From an uncultured Collinsella sp. (GTDB lineage Bacteria; Actinomycetota; Coriobacteriia; Coriobacteriales; Coriobacteriaceae), in contig UQIL01000011.1 of the NCBI GenBank assembly GCA_900541025.1, positions 1 through 64,000 of the forward strand: a stretch of DNA of 64,000 nucleotides, in the 5' to 3' direction. The notes beneath the pieces are model-generated. The model was not told where the DNA came from, made no database searches, and saw nothing but the letters and a program-made list of their open reading frames with translations. Within the stretch, counting starts at the first letter, position 1; each line of letters opens with the position of its first letter. The translations under genes were made by a program, and so were the position numbers. Of this stretch, positions 30,852 to 39,027 are shown one piece after another.

Positions 30852-32039
30852 ATGAACGCCACAGTCGTGATTCCAACGTATTGGGCGGGCGATGACGCTT
30901 GCGCAAACGCCCCTGGCACCTATGACCATTCGACGCGACTCAACGCCGACAATCCCGAACTCGACCGCTGCCTGGCCTCGCTTGAGCAGGTACGTGACAT
31001 CCCGCGCATCATCCTTTTGGTGGTCTGTCCCGTTTCTGCCACAGCCGATGTGTCGCTGCGCGTGCACGAGATTGTCGACGCGCATCCCACGCTCAAGGTC
31101 ACCGTTGTCACCAACACCCAGGCCTCGCGCATCGCAGACCGGGTTGCTCAGATCGCGCCCAAGGGTTCGGGCGAGTGCGTGAGCCTGCGAGGCTACGGTG
31201 CCATCCGCAATATGGGGCTAGCCTGCGCCGCTGTGCTGGGGCATGACGCGGTTATCTTCTTGGATGACGATGAGACTGTCATCGACGCCGACTTTATGAA
31301 GCGCGCGACCTATGCGTTGGGGCAGCAGACGCGTCAGGGCTTGCCGATCTTGGTCAAGAGCGGCTATTTCTACGATCGCGACGGCTCGCCGCTGGCTCCC
31401 ACGGACAAGGCGGGCATCTGCCATCGTTGGTGGACCAAGCGCATCGAGTTCAACCGTTGGATGAAAAAGGCGCTTTCGGGCACCCGCATCTCGCGCTCCA
31501 ACTACGTGTGCGGCGGCCTGATGGCCCTGCACGCCCGCGCCTTTACGCGTGTGGCCTTTGACCCGTTTATCACCCGCGGCGAGGACTTGGATTACCTCTT
31601 TAACATGCGCATGTTTGGCTACGACGTGTGGTTCGATAACGAGTGGACCGTGCGCCATCTGCCTCCGGAGTCCGAAAAGCGCTCACCGCGCTTTATGCAG
31701 GATGTATACCGTTGGTACTACGAACGGGCCAAGTTGACATTCGCCGCGCATCAAAAGGAGCTCATTCCCGTTACGGCGGCATCGCTCATGCCCTACCCGG
31801 GCCCGTGGATTTCGCGCGAGCTCGACGACCGCGTGCGCAAGACCGCTATGGTCCGCAGCGTGTTTACCCGCGAGCATGAGGGCTACCTGCGCATCTGGCG
31901 CCATGGTATCGACGAGGCAAAGGCCTATGCGCGCCAAAACGCTGCAAGCTACCTGCGTTTCCAGAGCTTTTGGCCCAAGATCATGGACGGGCTTTGGCGT
32001 GACGCACAACTGATCAGTATCCTGGAGGGGGCCGAATGA
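30852..32039 (+). CDS. GT-A fold (family 2-like) glycosyltransferase
   Basis: This 395-residue protein starts with the nucleotide-sugar strand ATVVIPTY and has a divalent-cation motif in VIFLDDDETV, then a conserved acidic GEDLDYLFNMRMFGYDVWF corresponding to the ED catalytic-base region. No membrane helix is evident, so it is a soluble or peripherally bound transferase of a cell-envelope or storage glycan. Its TGA overlaps the start of the second LytS kinase (ATGA), an unusual coupling of a glycosyltransferase to a sensor kinase. Acceptor and donor are unknown. Confidence 0.85.
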   Translation: MNATVVIPTYWAGDDACANAPGTYDHSTRLNADNPELDRCLASLEQVRDIPRIILLVVCPVSATADVSLRVHEIVDAHPTLKVTVVTNTQASRIADRVAQIAPKGSGECVSLRGYGAIRNMGLACAAVLGHDAVIFLDDDETVIDADFMKRATYALGQQTRQGLPILVKSGYFYDRDGSPLAPTDKAGICHRWWTKRIEFNRWMKKALSGTRISRSNYVCGGLMALHARAFTRVAFDPFITRGEDLDYLFNMRMFGYDVWFDNEWTVRHLPPESEKRSPRFMQDVYRWYYERAKLTFAAHQKELIPVTAASLMPYPGPWISRELDDRVRKTAMVRSVFTREHEGYLRIWRHGIDEAKAYARQNAASYLRFQSFWPKIMDGLWRDAQLISILEGAE

Positions 32040-33379
32040 TCGACCGCCGCGCCCAGCGCGATAGTTCAATATCAATCTTTCGCATCATTGCCGTTGCCTG
32101 CGCCATTTGTGTGCTGGTGTACTTTATTTTTGCCTTGGTGACCGGTATCGAGCCGATCGCCACGGTGATTGCCTGCGCGCTGCTGTGCATCTTTCTGTGC
32201 ATCTTTATCTTTTTGACGCTCAATCCCGATTCGGTGCGCTCCCAGTACACCGAGGAGACGCTCTCGGTGGCCTCGGCCATGCTCGAGGACATTAAGGGCG
32301 GTCTGACGCAGGAGTCGGCGCGTTTGGTGTGCCGGCGCATTTTGCCCGAGACGCGCGCCATGACGGTGGCCATCACCGACGAGGACAACGTGCTTGCCTG
32401 CGCGGGCGAGTTTGAGGAAAAACTGCTGCCCGATACTCCCATCCACACGCTTGCCACACGCTACGTTATCGAACATGGCATCGTGCAGTCGTTCAACCGT
32501 ATGGTGGATGTCGTGGGCTCGGACGGCTCGCACAACCAAGTCCCCGCCGGCATTATCGCCCCCATCAAGGTGGGCGATCGTACCGTCGGCACGCTCAAGT
32601 TCTACTACAAGACCCCGCGCGCCGTCGACCGTACCCAGTATGCGCTTGCCTCGGGCTTTGCCGAGATCTTGTCCACGCAGCTCGCCATCCACGAGCTCGA
32701 GGTGCAAAAGGAACTCACGGCGCGCGCCGAGGTGCGTGCGCTGCAGGCGCAGATTAACCCGCACTTCCTGTTCAACACGCTGAACACCATTGCATCGTTT
32801 ACGCGCACCGACCCGCTGCGGGCCCGCGAACTGCTTCGTGAGTTCTCATCGTTCTATCGTGCCACGCTCGACAACTCGGGATCGCTTATTCCGGTCTCGC
32901 GCGAGGTCGCACAGACCAAGCGCTACCTTACCTTTGAGAAGGCCCGCTTTGGCGAGGATCGCGTGCTTGCGACGTTCGATGTGTCCGAGGACGTGGAAGA
33001 TACGCTGGTGCCGGCGTTCGTGATCCAGCCGATTGTCGAGAACGCCGTACGTCATGGTATGGGCGATGACGACGCCCTGAGGATCGACGTGACCGTTCAC
33101 CAAGACGGCGAGGATGCAATCTTGATTGCCGTGGCCGATAATGGCGTGGGCATGGATGAGGGTACCGCCGCCAGACTGTTTGACGAGCGTTCTGCCCGTC
33201 CCGACGCCAGCTCTCCCCAGGGTGGCGGCGCCGGTGTGGCCATGCACAATATTTCGGAGCGCATCCATCGCTTTTATGGGCCGCACTCCTATACGCGTGT
33301 CGAATCGGCGCCGGGCAAGGGCACCAAAGTGCTCCTTCATCTTGATTTGTCAGAGAGCATCTTCGACATTCAAGAGTAA
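32036..33379 (+). CDS. LytS-type sensor histidine kinase (system 2)
   Basis: This 447-residue paralogue of the kinase at 26118-27509 has two N-terminal membrane helices (about 15-34 and 40-60), a GAF-like region (about 80-215) and the LytS kinase domain with phospho-acceptor H243 in QINPHFLFNTLN, the N box in VENAVRHG and the G box in ADNGVGM. It overlaps the glycosyltransferase by 4 bp and is followed by its regulator after 72 bp. Confidence 0.93.
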   Translation: MIDRRAQRDSSISIFRIIAVACAICVLVYFIFALVTGIEPIATVIACALLCIFLCIFIFLTLNPDSVRSQYTEETLSVASAMLEDIKGGLTQESARLVCRRILPETRAMTVAITDEDNVLACAGEFEEKLLPDTPIHTLATRYVIEHGIVQSFNRMVDVVGSDGSHNQVPAGIIAPIKVGDRTVGTLKFYYKTPRAVDRTQYALASGFAEILSTQLAIHELEVQKELTARAEVRALQAQINPHFLFNTLNTIASFTRTDPLRARELLREFSSFYRATLDNSGSLIPVSREVAQTKRYLTFEKARFGEDRVLATFDVSEDVEDTLVPAFVIQPIVENAVRHGMGDDDALRIDVTVHQDGEDAILIAVADNGVGMDEGTAARLFDERSARPDASSPQGGGAGVAMHNISERIHRFYGPHSYTRVESAPGKGTKVLLHLDLSESIFDIQE

Positions 33380-33451
33380 AATAAAAGGCTACGGGCTCAA
33401 CGTCATGCGACGGATGCCCGGCGTAGTTAGTTGACGAAAGGTTTTATCCCT

Positions 33452-34168
33452 ATGCTGCGTGCGATGATTGTGGATGATGAGGCGCCGGCTCGCTCGGAGC
33501 TTCGCTTCCTGCTCGAGCAAACGGGCAAGATCGGCACGATCACGGAGGCGTCGAGCGTCCGCTCCGCCATCGAGATGCTTATGGAAAGTCGCGTGGATGT
33601 CGTGTTTCTCGATATCTCGATGCCCGGTGCCTCGGGCCTGCAACTTGCCGAGGCGCTGCATAAGCTCAAAAATCCGCCGGCGATCGTGTTTGTGACTGCG
33701 TATAGTGACCATGCGGTCGAGGCATTCGACGTGGATGCCGTCGATTATCTGATGAAGCCGGTCGAAGAAGCTCGCTTGGATCGCGCGATCGAGAAGGTCA
33801 TGCAACGCGCCAAGCCGGTTACGGACAGCAAGGTGACCATCGAGCGTATCCCGGTGGAAAAGGGCGGCCGCAAGGTGCTCATTCCCGTGGACGATATTCG
33901 CTTTATCATGGCCAAGGACGATTACTCCTGCATCTATACCGTCGATGATCGCTTTTTGTCGACGACCTCGCTGGCGCAGTTTGAGGCCAAGCTCTGCGAC
34001 TTTGGCTTCTTCCGTGTTCACCGCCGCTATATCGTCAACTTGGCGTGCGTCACGGATGTGGAGACGGTGCCCTCGGGTGCCATCCAGCTGGGCATTACGG
34101 GCGTCGACGAACGCGTTCCGGTTTCGCGTCGCCGCGTCGTGCCGCTCAAGAAGGCTCTGAGTCTCTAG
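33452..34168 (+). CDS. LytTR-family response regulator (system 2)
   Basis: This 238-residue regulator has a receiver domain with IVDDEAP and phospho-acceptor D54 (VVFLDISMPGASG), VTAYSDHA and MKPVEEA, then a LytTR domain (RKVLIPVDDIRFIMAKDDYS, FFRVHRRYIVNL). ATG 33452 follows GAAAGG at a usable distance; the longer frame from 33431 is less likely. Domain order, length and motifs are those of the regulator at 27548-28282. Confidence 0.93.
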   Translation: MLRAMIVDDEAPARSELRFLLEQTGKIGTITEASSVRSAIEMLMESRVDVVFLDISMPGASGLQLAEALHKLKNPPAIVFVTAYSDHAVEAFDVDAVDYLMKPVEEARLDRAIEKVMQRAKPVTDSKVTIERIPVEKGGRKVLIPVDDIRFIMAKDDYSCIYTVDDRFLSTTSLAQFEAKLCDFGFFRVHRRYIVNLACVTDVETVPSGAIQLGITGVDERVPVSRRRVVPLKKALSL

Positions 34169-34172
34169 CACA

Positions 34173-34229
34173 CTGGCCCCGCAGCCCTGTAGACCCATCG
34201 TCTGCGGAGCCGTGGGGCCTTTTTTGTAT
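34173..34229 (+). terminator. Terminator after the second response regulator
   Basis: GGCCCCGCAG with CTGCGG..GGGGCC forms a branched stem ending in TTTTTT, 5 bp after the stop codon. Confidence 0.7.
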
Positions 34230-34264
34230 GTATCTGCCGAATCGGTTTTTGCGGAAGGGATCCC

Positions 34265-34732
34265 ATGAACAGTGCAAGCGCCAAGCGCATCGACATCATC
34301 TCGGACACCCACGGCTATTTATCGCCTGCGCTCCTGGATGAGCTTGAGGGCGCAGACCTGATCATCCACGCCGGCGACCTCACGTCAGAGATGGACTACG
34401 AGCACCTATGCACCATCGCCCCCGTGCGGGCCGTACTGGGTAACAACGATTACTACCGCGACTACGGCCCCGATGTAGACCGTCTTGCGCTTTTTACCTA
34501 CGAAGGCCTCAAATTCGCCGTAGCCCACTACCGCGAAGACCTTCCGGTGGGATCCGTAGACGTAGCCATCAACGGCCACACCCACGTAACCAAAGAAGCC
34601 CAAGTGGGCCGTTGCTTAGTCCTCAACCCGGGCAGCGCCAGCTACCCCAGAGGCACCCGAGGCCCCACCATGGCCAGAATGCTAGTAAAAGACGGCAAGA
34701 TCCTAAGCACTAAGTTTATTGACCTAGAGTAA
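34265..34732 (+). CDS. YfcE/MJ0936-type metallophosphoesterase
   Basis: This 155-residue protein has the calcineurin-like metal motifs in order: ISDTHG, HAGDLTS, GNND, a His in VAHYRE and NGHTH. The small single-domain form with KEAQVGRCLVLNPGS at the end matches the YfcE/MJ0936 phosphodiesterase group, which cleaves small phosphodiesters with Mn or Ni. Physiological substrate unknown. The weak SD GGAAGGGAT precedes ATG 34265. Confidence 0.9.
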   Translation: MNSASAKRIDIISDTHGYLSPALLDELEGADLIIHAGDLTSEMDYEHLCTIAPVRAVLGNNDYYRDYGPDVDRLALFTYEGLKFAVAHYREDLPVGSVDVAINGHTHVTKEAQVGRCLVLNPGSASYPRGTRGPTMARMLVKDGKILSTKFIDLE

Positions 34733-34744
34733 TCACAACAAAAA

Positions 34745-34779
34745 CGGGGGATGTAAAATCGCATCTCCCGTTTTTTATG
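34745..34779 (+). terminator. Terminator after the phosphoesterase
   Basis: ACGGGGGATG pairs with CATCTCCCGT (one G-U), followed by TTTTTT, 12 bp after the stop. Confidence 0.85.
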
Positions 34780-34892
34780 AGCCAAAGGCGGAGTTTCAAC
34801 AAGAATAATCAGACCAACCCCACCGCGGAGAACGGGGACCTCGAGCCGCGGAAGCGGCGAGGAGCAAGAACTGTTTGGACAAAGTGACGGCA

Positions 34893-35035
34893 GGGAGGGT
34901 CTCCGGGGCTGAGGGCGGGGGTTAAGTTTGTCGCGAGTTCCGCACGCAAAGGAAAGCACTTAATGTGCTTTCCGTCTTGCGCAGGACTGTAGAGCAGCAA
35001 ACTTAACCCCCGCCCTCAGCCCCGGAGACCCTCCC
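34893..35035. repeat. Giant palindrome with 38-bp perfect arms
   Basis: The arms 34893-34930 and 34998-35035 are perfectly complementary over 38 bp. In the 67-base middle lies a second perfect hairpin (34951-34959 with 34965-34973, GGAAAGCAC). The plan resembles the element after nifJ but the sequence differs. Part of the arm (GGGGCTGAGGGCGGGG) resembles the arm of the palindrome after the rubrerythrin gene. No gene is present from 34733 to 35145. Confidence 0.88.
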
Positions 35036-35069
35036 GGATGACCCCGAAAAATTTTTTCAAAAAAAATTG

Positions 35070-35099
35070 TTGCGCGCCGGACAGACTTCTGTGTATACT
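35070..35099 (+). promoter_or_regulatory. tRNA-Asp promoter
   Basis: TTGCGC (35070-35075), an 18-base spacer and TATACT (35094-35099) lie downstream of an A/T-rich UP-like tract at 35048-35068, which suits a strong stable-RNA promoter. Confidence 0.6.
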
Positions 35100-35145
35100 A
35101 ATCTCCGCAGCGCACGCGAGCGGAAACAAACGCGAACGACTGCCT

Positions 35146-35223
<78 letters not shown>

Positions 35224-35231
35224 ACGCAATT

Positions 35232-35261
35232 AAAGCCACGTCTTCGGACGTGGCTTTTTGC
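35232..35261 (+). terminator. Terminator of tRNA-Asp
   Basis: Perfect 11-bp stem AAAGCCACGTC / GACGTGGCTTT with a TTCG tetraloop; the T-run overlaps the end of the stem. Confidence 0.92.
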
Positions 35262-35582
35262 GTTTGATGCACTTTGTTTCGATAGAACGATCGCCCTGGT
35301 GCATCTTCGCCCAGAATCCCCGCGCCTTCGGGAACGCAAGTAAAATCTAATAAGTATATCTGTCTGAACAACAGCTTTGTTGCGCAACACCTGTTCTACG
35401 AGACAGGGGGTTAGGTTATACTAAATTGCACTGTGCGCCGCATCTGATGCATTTCGCTCCAAGCGCGGCACTCAGTGGATATCCGATTTACCATTTGGAT
35501 GTCCTGGCGGTCATTTAGCGTCTCGACACAAGCTCGGCCCCGGAGCTCGTTCGAGCTGTTCGTATTCCTTGAAAGGGGAAAA
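35262..35582 (+). promoter_or_regulatory. Spacer with candidate Rrf2 promoter
   Basis: No gene is supported between the tRNA terminator and the Rrf2 gene. GGTTATACT with TATACT at 35417-35422 is a good extended -10 and would give a leader of about 155 nt. Rrf2 proteins often bind their own promoter, but no clear dyad stands out. Confidence 0.4.
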
Positions 35583-36068
35583 ATGGACATATCGAGGAAG
35601 ACTGATTACGCCCTTCGTATGCTGGCGATGCTTGCTGAGGATCCGGAGCGTTTGCTTTCTGTTCGCACCGCTGCCGAAGAGGTCAATGTCCCGTATTCGT
35701 TTGCCCGCTCGATTCAGCACGGTTTGGTCCAGGCCGGTATTGTGGAGAGCCTGCGCGGCGTCCACGGTGGCATGCGTCTCAAGGTCAGTCCGGACGACGT
35801 CACTATCCGCCAGGTCGTCGAGGCCGTTCAGGGTCCTATGGTTATGAACGATTGCACCGCGCCCGATGGTGACTGTGCGCGCATGGGCGCGTGCTGCTAT
35901 CATCCCCTGTGGGCCGGAGCCCAGGCGTTGATGCGCGACTACCTCGATTCCGTTTCGCTCGGCGACATCGTCGCTCACCGCCAGTTCCCGGCCGTCGATC
36001 CCAAGTTCGCCGACCGCGAAGCGTTTCCCGAGTACGCCACCTGCGCGTGCGCTTACCGGGAGGAATAG
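35583..36068 (+). CDS. Rrf2-family Fe-S transcription regulator
   Basis: This 161-residue protein starts MDISRKTDYALRML, the Rrf2 winged HTH, with PYSFARSIQHGLVQAGIVES as the recognition region and GVHGGMRL as the wing. A Cys cluster follows (C91, C98, C104, C105) that can hold an Fe-S cluster, as in IscR/NsrR/RsrR relatives. ATG 35583 follows GAAAGGGG. It lies 21 bp before the MutY-like gene and close to rubrerythrin, so control of an oxidative or nitrosative stress group is a sensible inference. Confidence 0.9.
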   Translation: MDISRKTDYALRMLAMLAEDPERLLSVRTAAEEVNVPYSFARSIQHGLVQAGIVESLRGVHGGMRLKVSPDDVTIRQVVEAVQGPMVMNDCTAPDGDCARMGACCYHPLWAGAQALMRDYLDSVSLGDIVAHRQFPAVDPKFADREAFPEYATCACAYREE

Positions 36069-36089
36069 CGCCGCATAAGGAGCATAGCC

Positions 36090-36995
36090 ATGATTCAGGA
36101 CCCCTTTCGTTCGATGATTCGTTCGGAAGGGGTCCTGCGTTATCGCGACCTTCCGTGGCGCCGCACACGCGATCCGTACATCATTTGGCTTTCTGAGGTC
36201 ATGCTGCAGCAAACGCAGGTGCCGCGTGTGGAGGCGCGCATGCCGGTGTGGCTCGATCGTTTTCCGACTGTGCAGGCGCTTGCCCAGGCCGCGCCTTCCG
36301 ATGTTTTGGACGCTTGGCAGGGCATGGGCTACAACCGACGCGCTCTGGCGCTTCATGGGGCCGCTCAGCGCGTTGTAGAGGACTGGGACGGGGAGTTTCC
36401 GCGTGAGACGCGTGACTTGGTCGCTCTGCCCGGCATTGGCCCGGCAACGGCGCAGGGCATCCGTTCGTTTGCGTTTGATCTTCCAGGCGTGTATCTAGAG
36501 ACCAATGTGCGCACGGTCTTTTTGCATCATTTCTTTCCCGATGTGCCGGCCGTTCCCGATCGCGAGCTGGTGCCGCTGATCCAAGCCGCCTGTCCAGCGG
36601 CCCCTGGTGCGGCGGCGGATGAGATTGCGCCCTTTGCCGCGCCTCAAGACGATGCTGACACGCCGCGCGCGTGGTATTACGCGTTGCTGGATTACGGCGC
36701 GTATCTTAAGAAGACGCTGCCCAATCCGTCCAGGCGGTCGGCGGGCTATAGTCGTCAGTCCAAGTTTGAGGGCTCGCGTCGCCAAAAGCGCGCGCATATC
36801 GTGCGTATGTTGCTGGCAGCGCGCGATGGACAACCGGCAGGTATTACGCTCGATGAAGCCGTTGCAGGCGTTAACGAGATGGAGACGGCAGCCGGCCGAG
36901 AGCCGGTCGAGCGCGAGCTGGTCGCAAGCATTCTTGCCGATCTGGAGCGCGAGGGCTTTTGCGGCTCCGAGGGCGATCGTTGGCTGAGTGTGTAG
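36090..36995 (+). CDS. MutY-like HhH-GPD DNA glycosylase lacking the Fe-S cluster
   Basis: This 301-residue protein has SEVMLQQTQV with the catalytic Glu (E36), the helix-hairpin-helix LVALPGIGPATAQG (about 111-124), and LETNVRTVF where classic MutY has an Asp (here E137). The C-x6-C-x2-C-x5-C cluster loop is absent; in its place is DYGAYLKKTLPNPSRRS followed by QSKFEGSRRQKR. That combination marks a clusterless MutY/mismatch-glycosylase subfamily seen in archaea and some anaerobes, not a damaged gene. The C-terminal MutT-like 8-oxoG domain is also missing. An intact endonuclease III is encoded at 43562. Its base specificity is open. Confidence 0.82.
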   Translation: MIQDPFRSMIRSEGVLRYRDLPWRRTRDPYIIWLSEVMLQQTQVPRVEARMPVWLDRFPTVQALAQAAPSDVLDAWQGMGYNRRALALHGAAQRVVEDWDGEFPRETRDLVALPGIGPATAQGIRSFAFDLPGVYLETNVRTVFLHHFFPDVPAVPDRELVPLIQAACPAAPGAAADEIAPFAAPQDDADTPRAWYYALLDYGAYLKKTLPNPSRRSAGYSRQSKFEGSRRQKRAHIVRMLLAARDGQPAGITLDEAVAGVNEMETAAGREPVERELVASILADLEREGFCGSEGDRWLSV

Positions 36996-37109
36996 CTCAC
37001 TCGAATCTGAAGAACGGGATTGTAAGGTTTAAATTCTCGGCATGAGGGCATCCTTAAAGCAAGGCCGCTCAAAGTCTGTGGGCGGCATGCGTTGAAGGGA
37101 AGTACACCT

Positions 37110-37649
37110 ATGGATTTTGAGAATTCCCAAACCAAGAAGAACCTCGAGACCGCTTTTGCCGGTGAGTCCCAGGCACACACCAAGTATCGCTACTATGCAT
37201 CCAAGGCCAAAAAGGACGGCTACGTTCAGATCTCGAATATTTTTGCCGAGACGGCGGGCAACGAGTCCGAGCACGCCAAGCTGTGGTTTAAGTATCTGCA
37301 CGACGGCGCCGTTCCGGGCACTCTGGACAACCTGCGCGACGCCGCTGCGGGCGAGAACTACGAGTGGACCACGATGTACGACGAGTTCGCCAAGACCGCC
37401 GAGGAGGAGGGCTTTGTCGAGATCGCCGAGAAGTTCCGTGGCGTCGCCGCCGTCGAGAAGGCCCACGAGGAGCGCTACAACAAACTCGTCGAGCGCATCG
37501 AGTCGGGCGAGGTGTTTGAGCGTGAGGGCGTGAAGGTGTGGAAGTGCCTGAACTGCGGGCACCTGCACGTTGGTGCCGAGGCGCCTGAGGTGTGCCCGGT
37601 GTGTAACCACCCGAAGGCGTACTTTGAGGAGCAGGTGGTGAACTACTAG
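37110..37649 (+). CDS. rbr: Rubrerythrin
   Basis: This 179-residue protein has an N-terminal ferritin-like diiron domain ([50 protein letters not shown] give the ExxH-type ligands) and a C-terminal rubredoxin domain with CLNCGHLH and CPVC. It reduces hydrogen peroxide in the cytoplasm of anaerobes using NADH-derived electrons. ATG 37110 follows GAAGGGA. A large palindromic element follows directly. Confidence 0.94.
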   Translation: MDFENSQTKKNLETAFAGESQAHTKYRYYASKAKKDGYVQISNIFAETAGNESEHAKLWFKYLHDGAVPGTLDNLRDAAAGENYEWTTMYDEFAKTAEEEGFVEIAEKFRGVAAVEKAHEERYNKLVERIESGEVFEREGVKVWKCLNCGHLHVGAEAPEVCPVCNHPKAYFEEQVVNY

Positions 37650-37670
37650 CGCCGATACGAATGTGGACTG

Positions 37671-37760
37671 CGGGGCTCAGGGCGGGGAAATACCTTTCCC
37701 TCTCGCTCACGGCTCCGCAGGGTCGCGCGAGGCAAAGGTATTTCCCCGCCCTGCGCCCCG
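37671..37760. repeat. Long hairpin, class A, copy 1 (shared 46-nt core)
   Basis: The two sides pair from 37671/37760 inward over about 36 positions with only three mismatches. The inner 46 nt (37693-37738, starting CCTTTCCCTCTCGCTCACGG) recur at 38639-38684 with three base changes, while the outer stems of the two elements are unrelated. It begins 22 bp after the rubrerythrin stop. Confidence 0.88.
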
Positions 37761-37810
37761 GCGTTGGGTCGTCGCTTGCTCGTTACTGAAAAGCTGATAT
37801 TAAAGTTTGT

Positions 37811-37840
37811 GTGCCGCCCCTTATGGGGCGGCACGTTTTT
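37811..37840 (+). terminator. Terminator GTGCCGCCCC/GGGGCGGCAC
   Basis: Perfect 10-bp stem, TTAT loop and a GTTTTT tail. An almost identical terminator lies at 38747-38774, again 3' of a class A hairpin. Confidence 0.9.
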
Positions 37841-37931
37841 ATGTGGGGACTGGTTGGGACGGCCCCGTTCATGGGTGGGGTACACTGGGTAGCGACTTTT
37901 AGTTTATCTACTACCTGATGGGGTGTTTTTT

Positions 37932-38564
37932 ATGGGTAAGAAGTCTCGGGCTCGGGTTGCTGCTGCGGGAACTCGCAAGGATCCTGGTCGTCGGGTTGCC
38001 GAGGGCAAAAAGGCCGATCGTGCCGAGAAGGACAAGAAGGTCGGTGCACATGCTCATCCTGAGTGGGCGCCTCACCTCAATACGGCTAGTGAGGACCTGA
38101 CCGCCAAGCTGTTTACGATGGTCGAGGTTATCTTGGGCGTGGTGCCCGTGGTGGTCATCGGTCTGTTCCTGGCCTCTAAGGATGCTACGAGTGTGGATAA
38201 GCTCACCGATGTCTTTTCTCAAGACCCCTCGATGGTGGTTACGTTTATCTCGGCGTGCCTGCAGCCGTTTGTGGCGTACATGCTGTACATGATTTACCGC
38301 AAATACTGTGAGGGCGATGCGGGCTTTGCCGCCGGCAACCTGATCGGTCTTTTGTGCTCCGAGATCCTACTGCTCAATATCCCAGGCGTCATCGGTATGG
38401 GCATCTTGCTGTGGCGTGTTTGGCGCAACGTCGCCCCGCACTTTGAGAGCTGGTTGTTTGAGCGTCGTGCAATGGGCGTGCTGGCAGACATTGCGGGCTC
38501 GCTCGTGATTTTAGCCTTGGCGTTTATGTGCGCCACCGCCGCCCGCGGTCTCGCGGGCATGTAG
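37932..38564 (+). CDS. Membrane protein of unknown function
   Basis: This 210-residue protein has a very basic, Ala/Lys/Arg-rich N-terminus (1-45) followed by about four to five membrane helices (about 60-80, 100-125, 135-150, 175-200). I recognise no family. The basic tail should be cytoplasmic. It stands alone between two hairpin-terminator pairs, so it is a single-gene unit. ATG 37932 follows GGGG at a short distance. Confidence 0.65.
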   Translation: MGKKSRARVAAAGTRKDPGRRVAEGKKADRAEKDKKVGAHAHPEWAPHLNTASEDLTAKLFTMVEVILGVVPVVVIGLFLASKDATSVDKLTDVFSQDPSMVVTFISACLQPFVAYMLYMIYRKYCEGDAGFAAGNLIGLLCSEILLLNIPGVIGMGILLWRVWRNVAPHFESWLFERRAMGVLADIAGSLVILALAFMCATAARGLAGM

Positions 38565-38618
38565 TCTGTCCTCACCGACCACGGAGCGCAGGGCAACTGC
38601 TGGTTTCACCGCTCCGGA

Positions 38619-38704
38619 CGTCAGACCCGCGGCGCATCCCTTTCCCTCTCGCTCACGGCTTCGCAGAGTCACGCGAGGCAAAGGCATGCGCCGCGGGTCT
38701 GACG
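38619..38704. repeat. Long hairpin, class A, copy 2 (shared 46-nt core)
   Basis: The sides pair from 38619/38704 inward over about 33 positions with three mismatches. The outer stem CGTCAGACCCGCGGCGCAT is unrelated to that of the copy at 37671-37760, but the 46-nt core 38639-38684 matches it with three changes. The remaining spacer to 39027 has only the terminator at 38747 and no gene. Confidence 0.88.
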
Positions 38705-38746
38705 ACGCGGGCTTGCCAACGAGTTTTGGCTAATAGATTGGTTTGT

Positions 38747-38774
38747 GTGCCGCCCCTTTGGGGCGGCACTTTTT
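38747..38774 (+). terminator. Terminator, second copy of the GTGCCGCCCC stem
   Basis: Same 10-bp stem as at 37811-37834 with loop TTT and TTTTT tail. Confidence 0.88.
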
Positions 38775-39027
38775 GTGTGGGGTCCCGGTCTCCACAATTT
38801 TCGTCAAGCTTTTGGTTAGATTTTGGTCAGTTGGCGTAAGGGTGGAAGGCCAAAAGATTGCTGGCGAAAAAAGCTCAGAGAAAGTGCTGGTAGGGGAGTT
38901 GTTGAGCTTTTCGACAGCTTTTGAGCAAAAGAAACTTTGTGGCTATTGCCGGCGATTGCGTTGTCGCGGTCATGGCGGTGCGGGATGCTGGTCGTAAGCG
39001 TCGAACGCTCCGATTTTGGAGGCCAAC

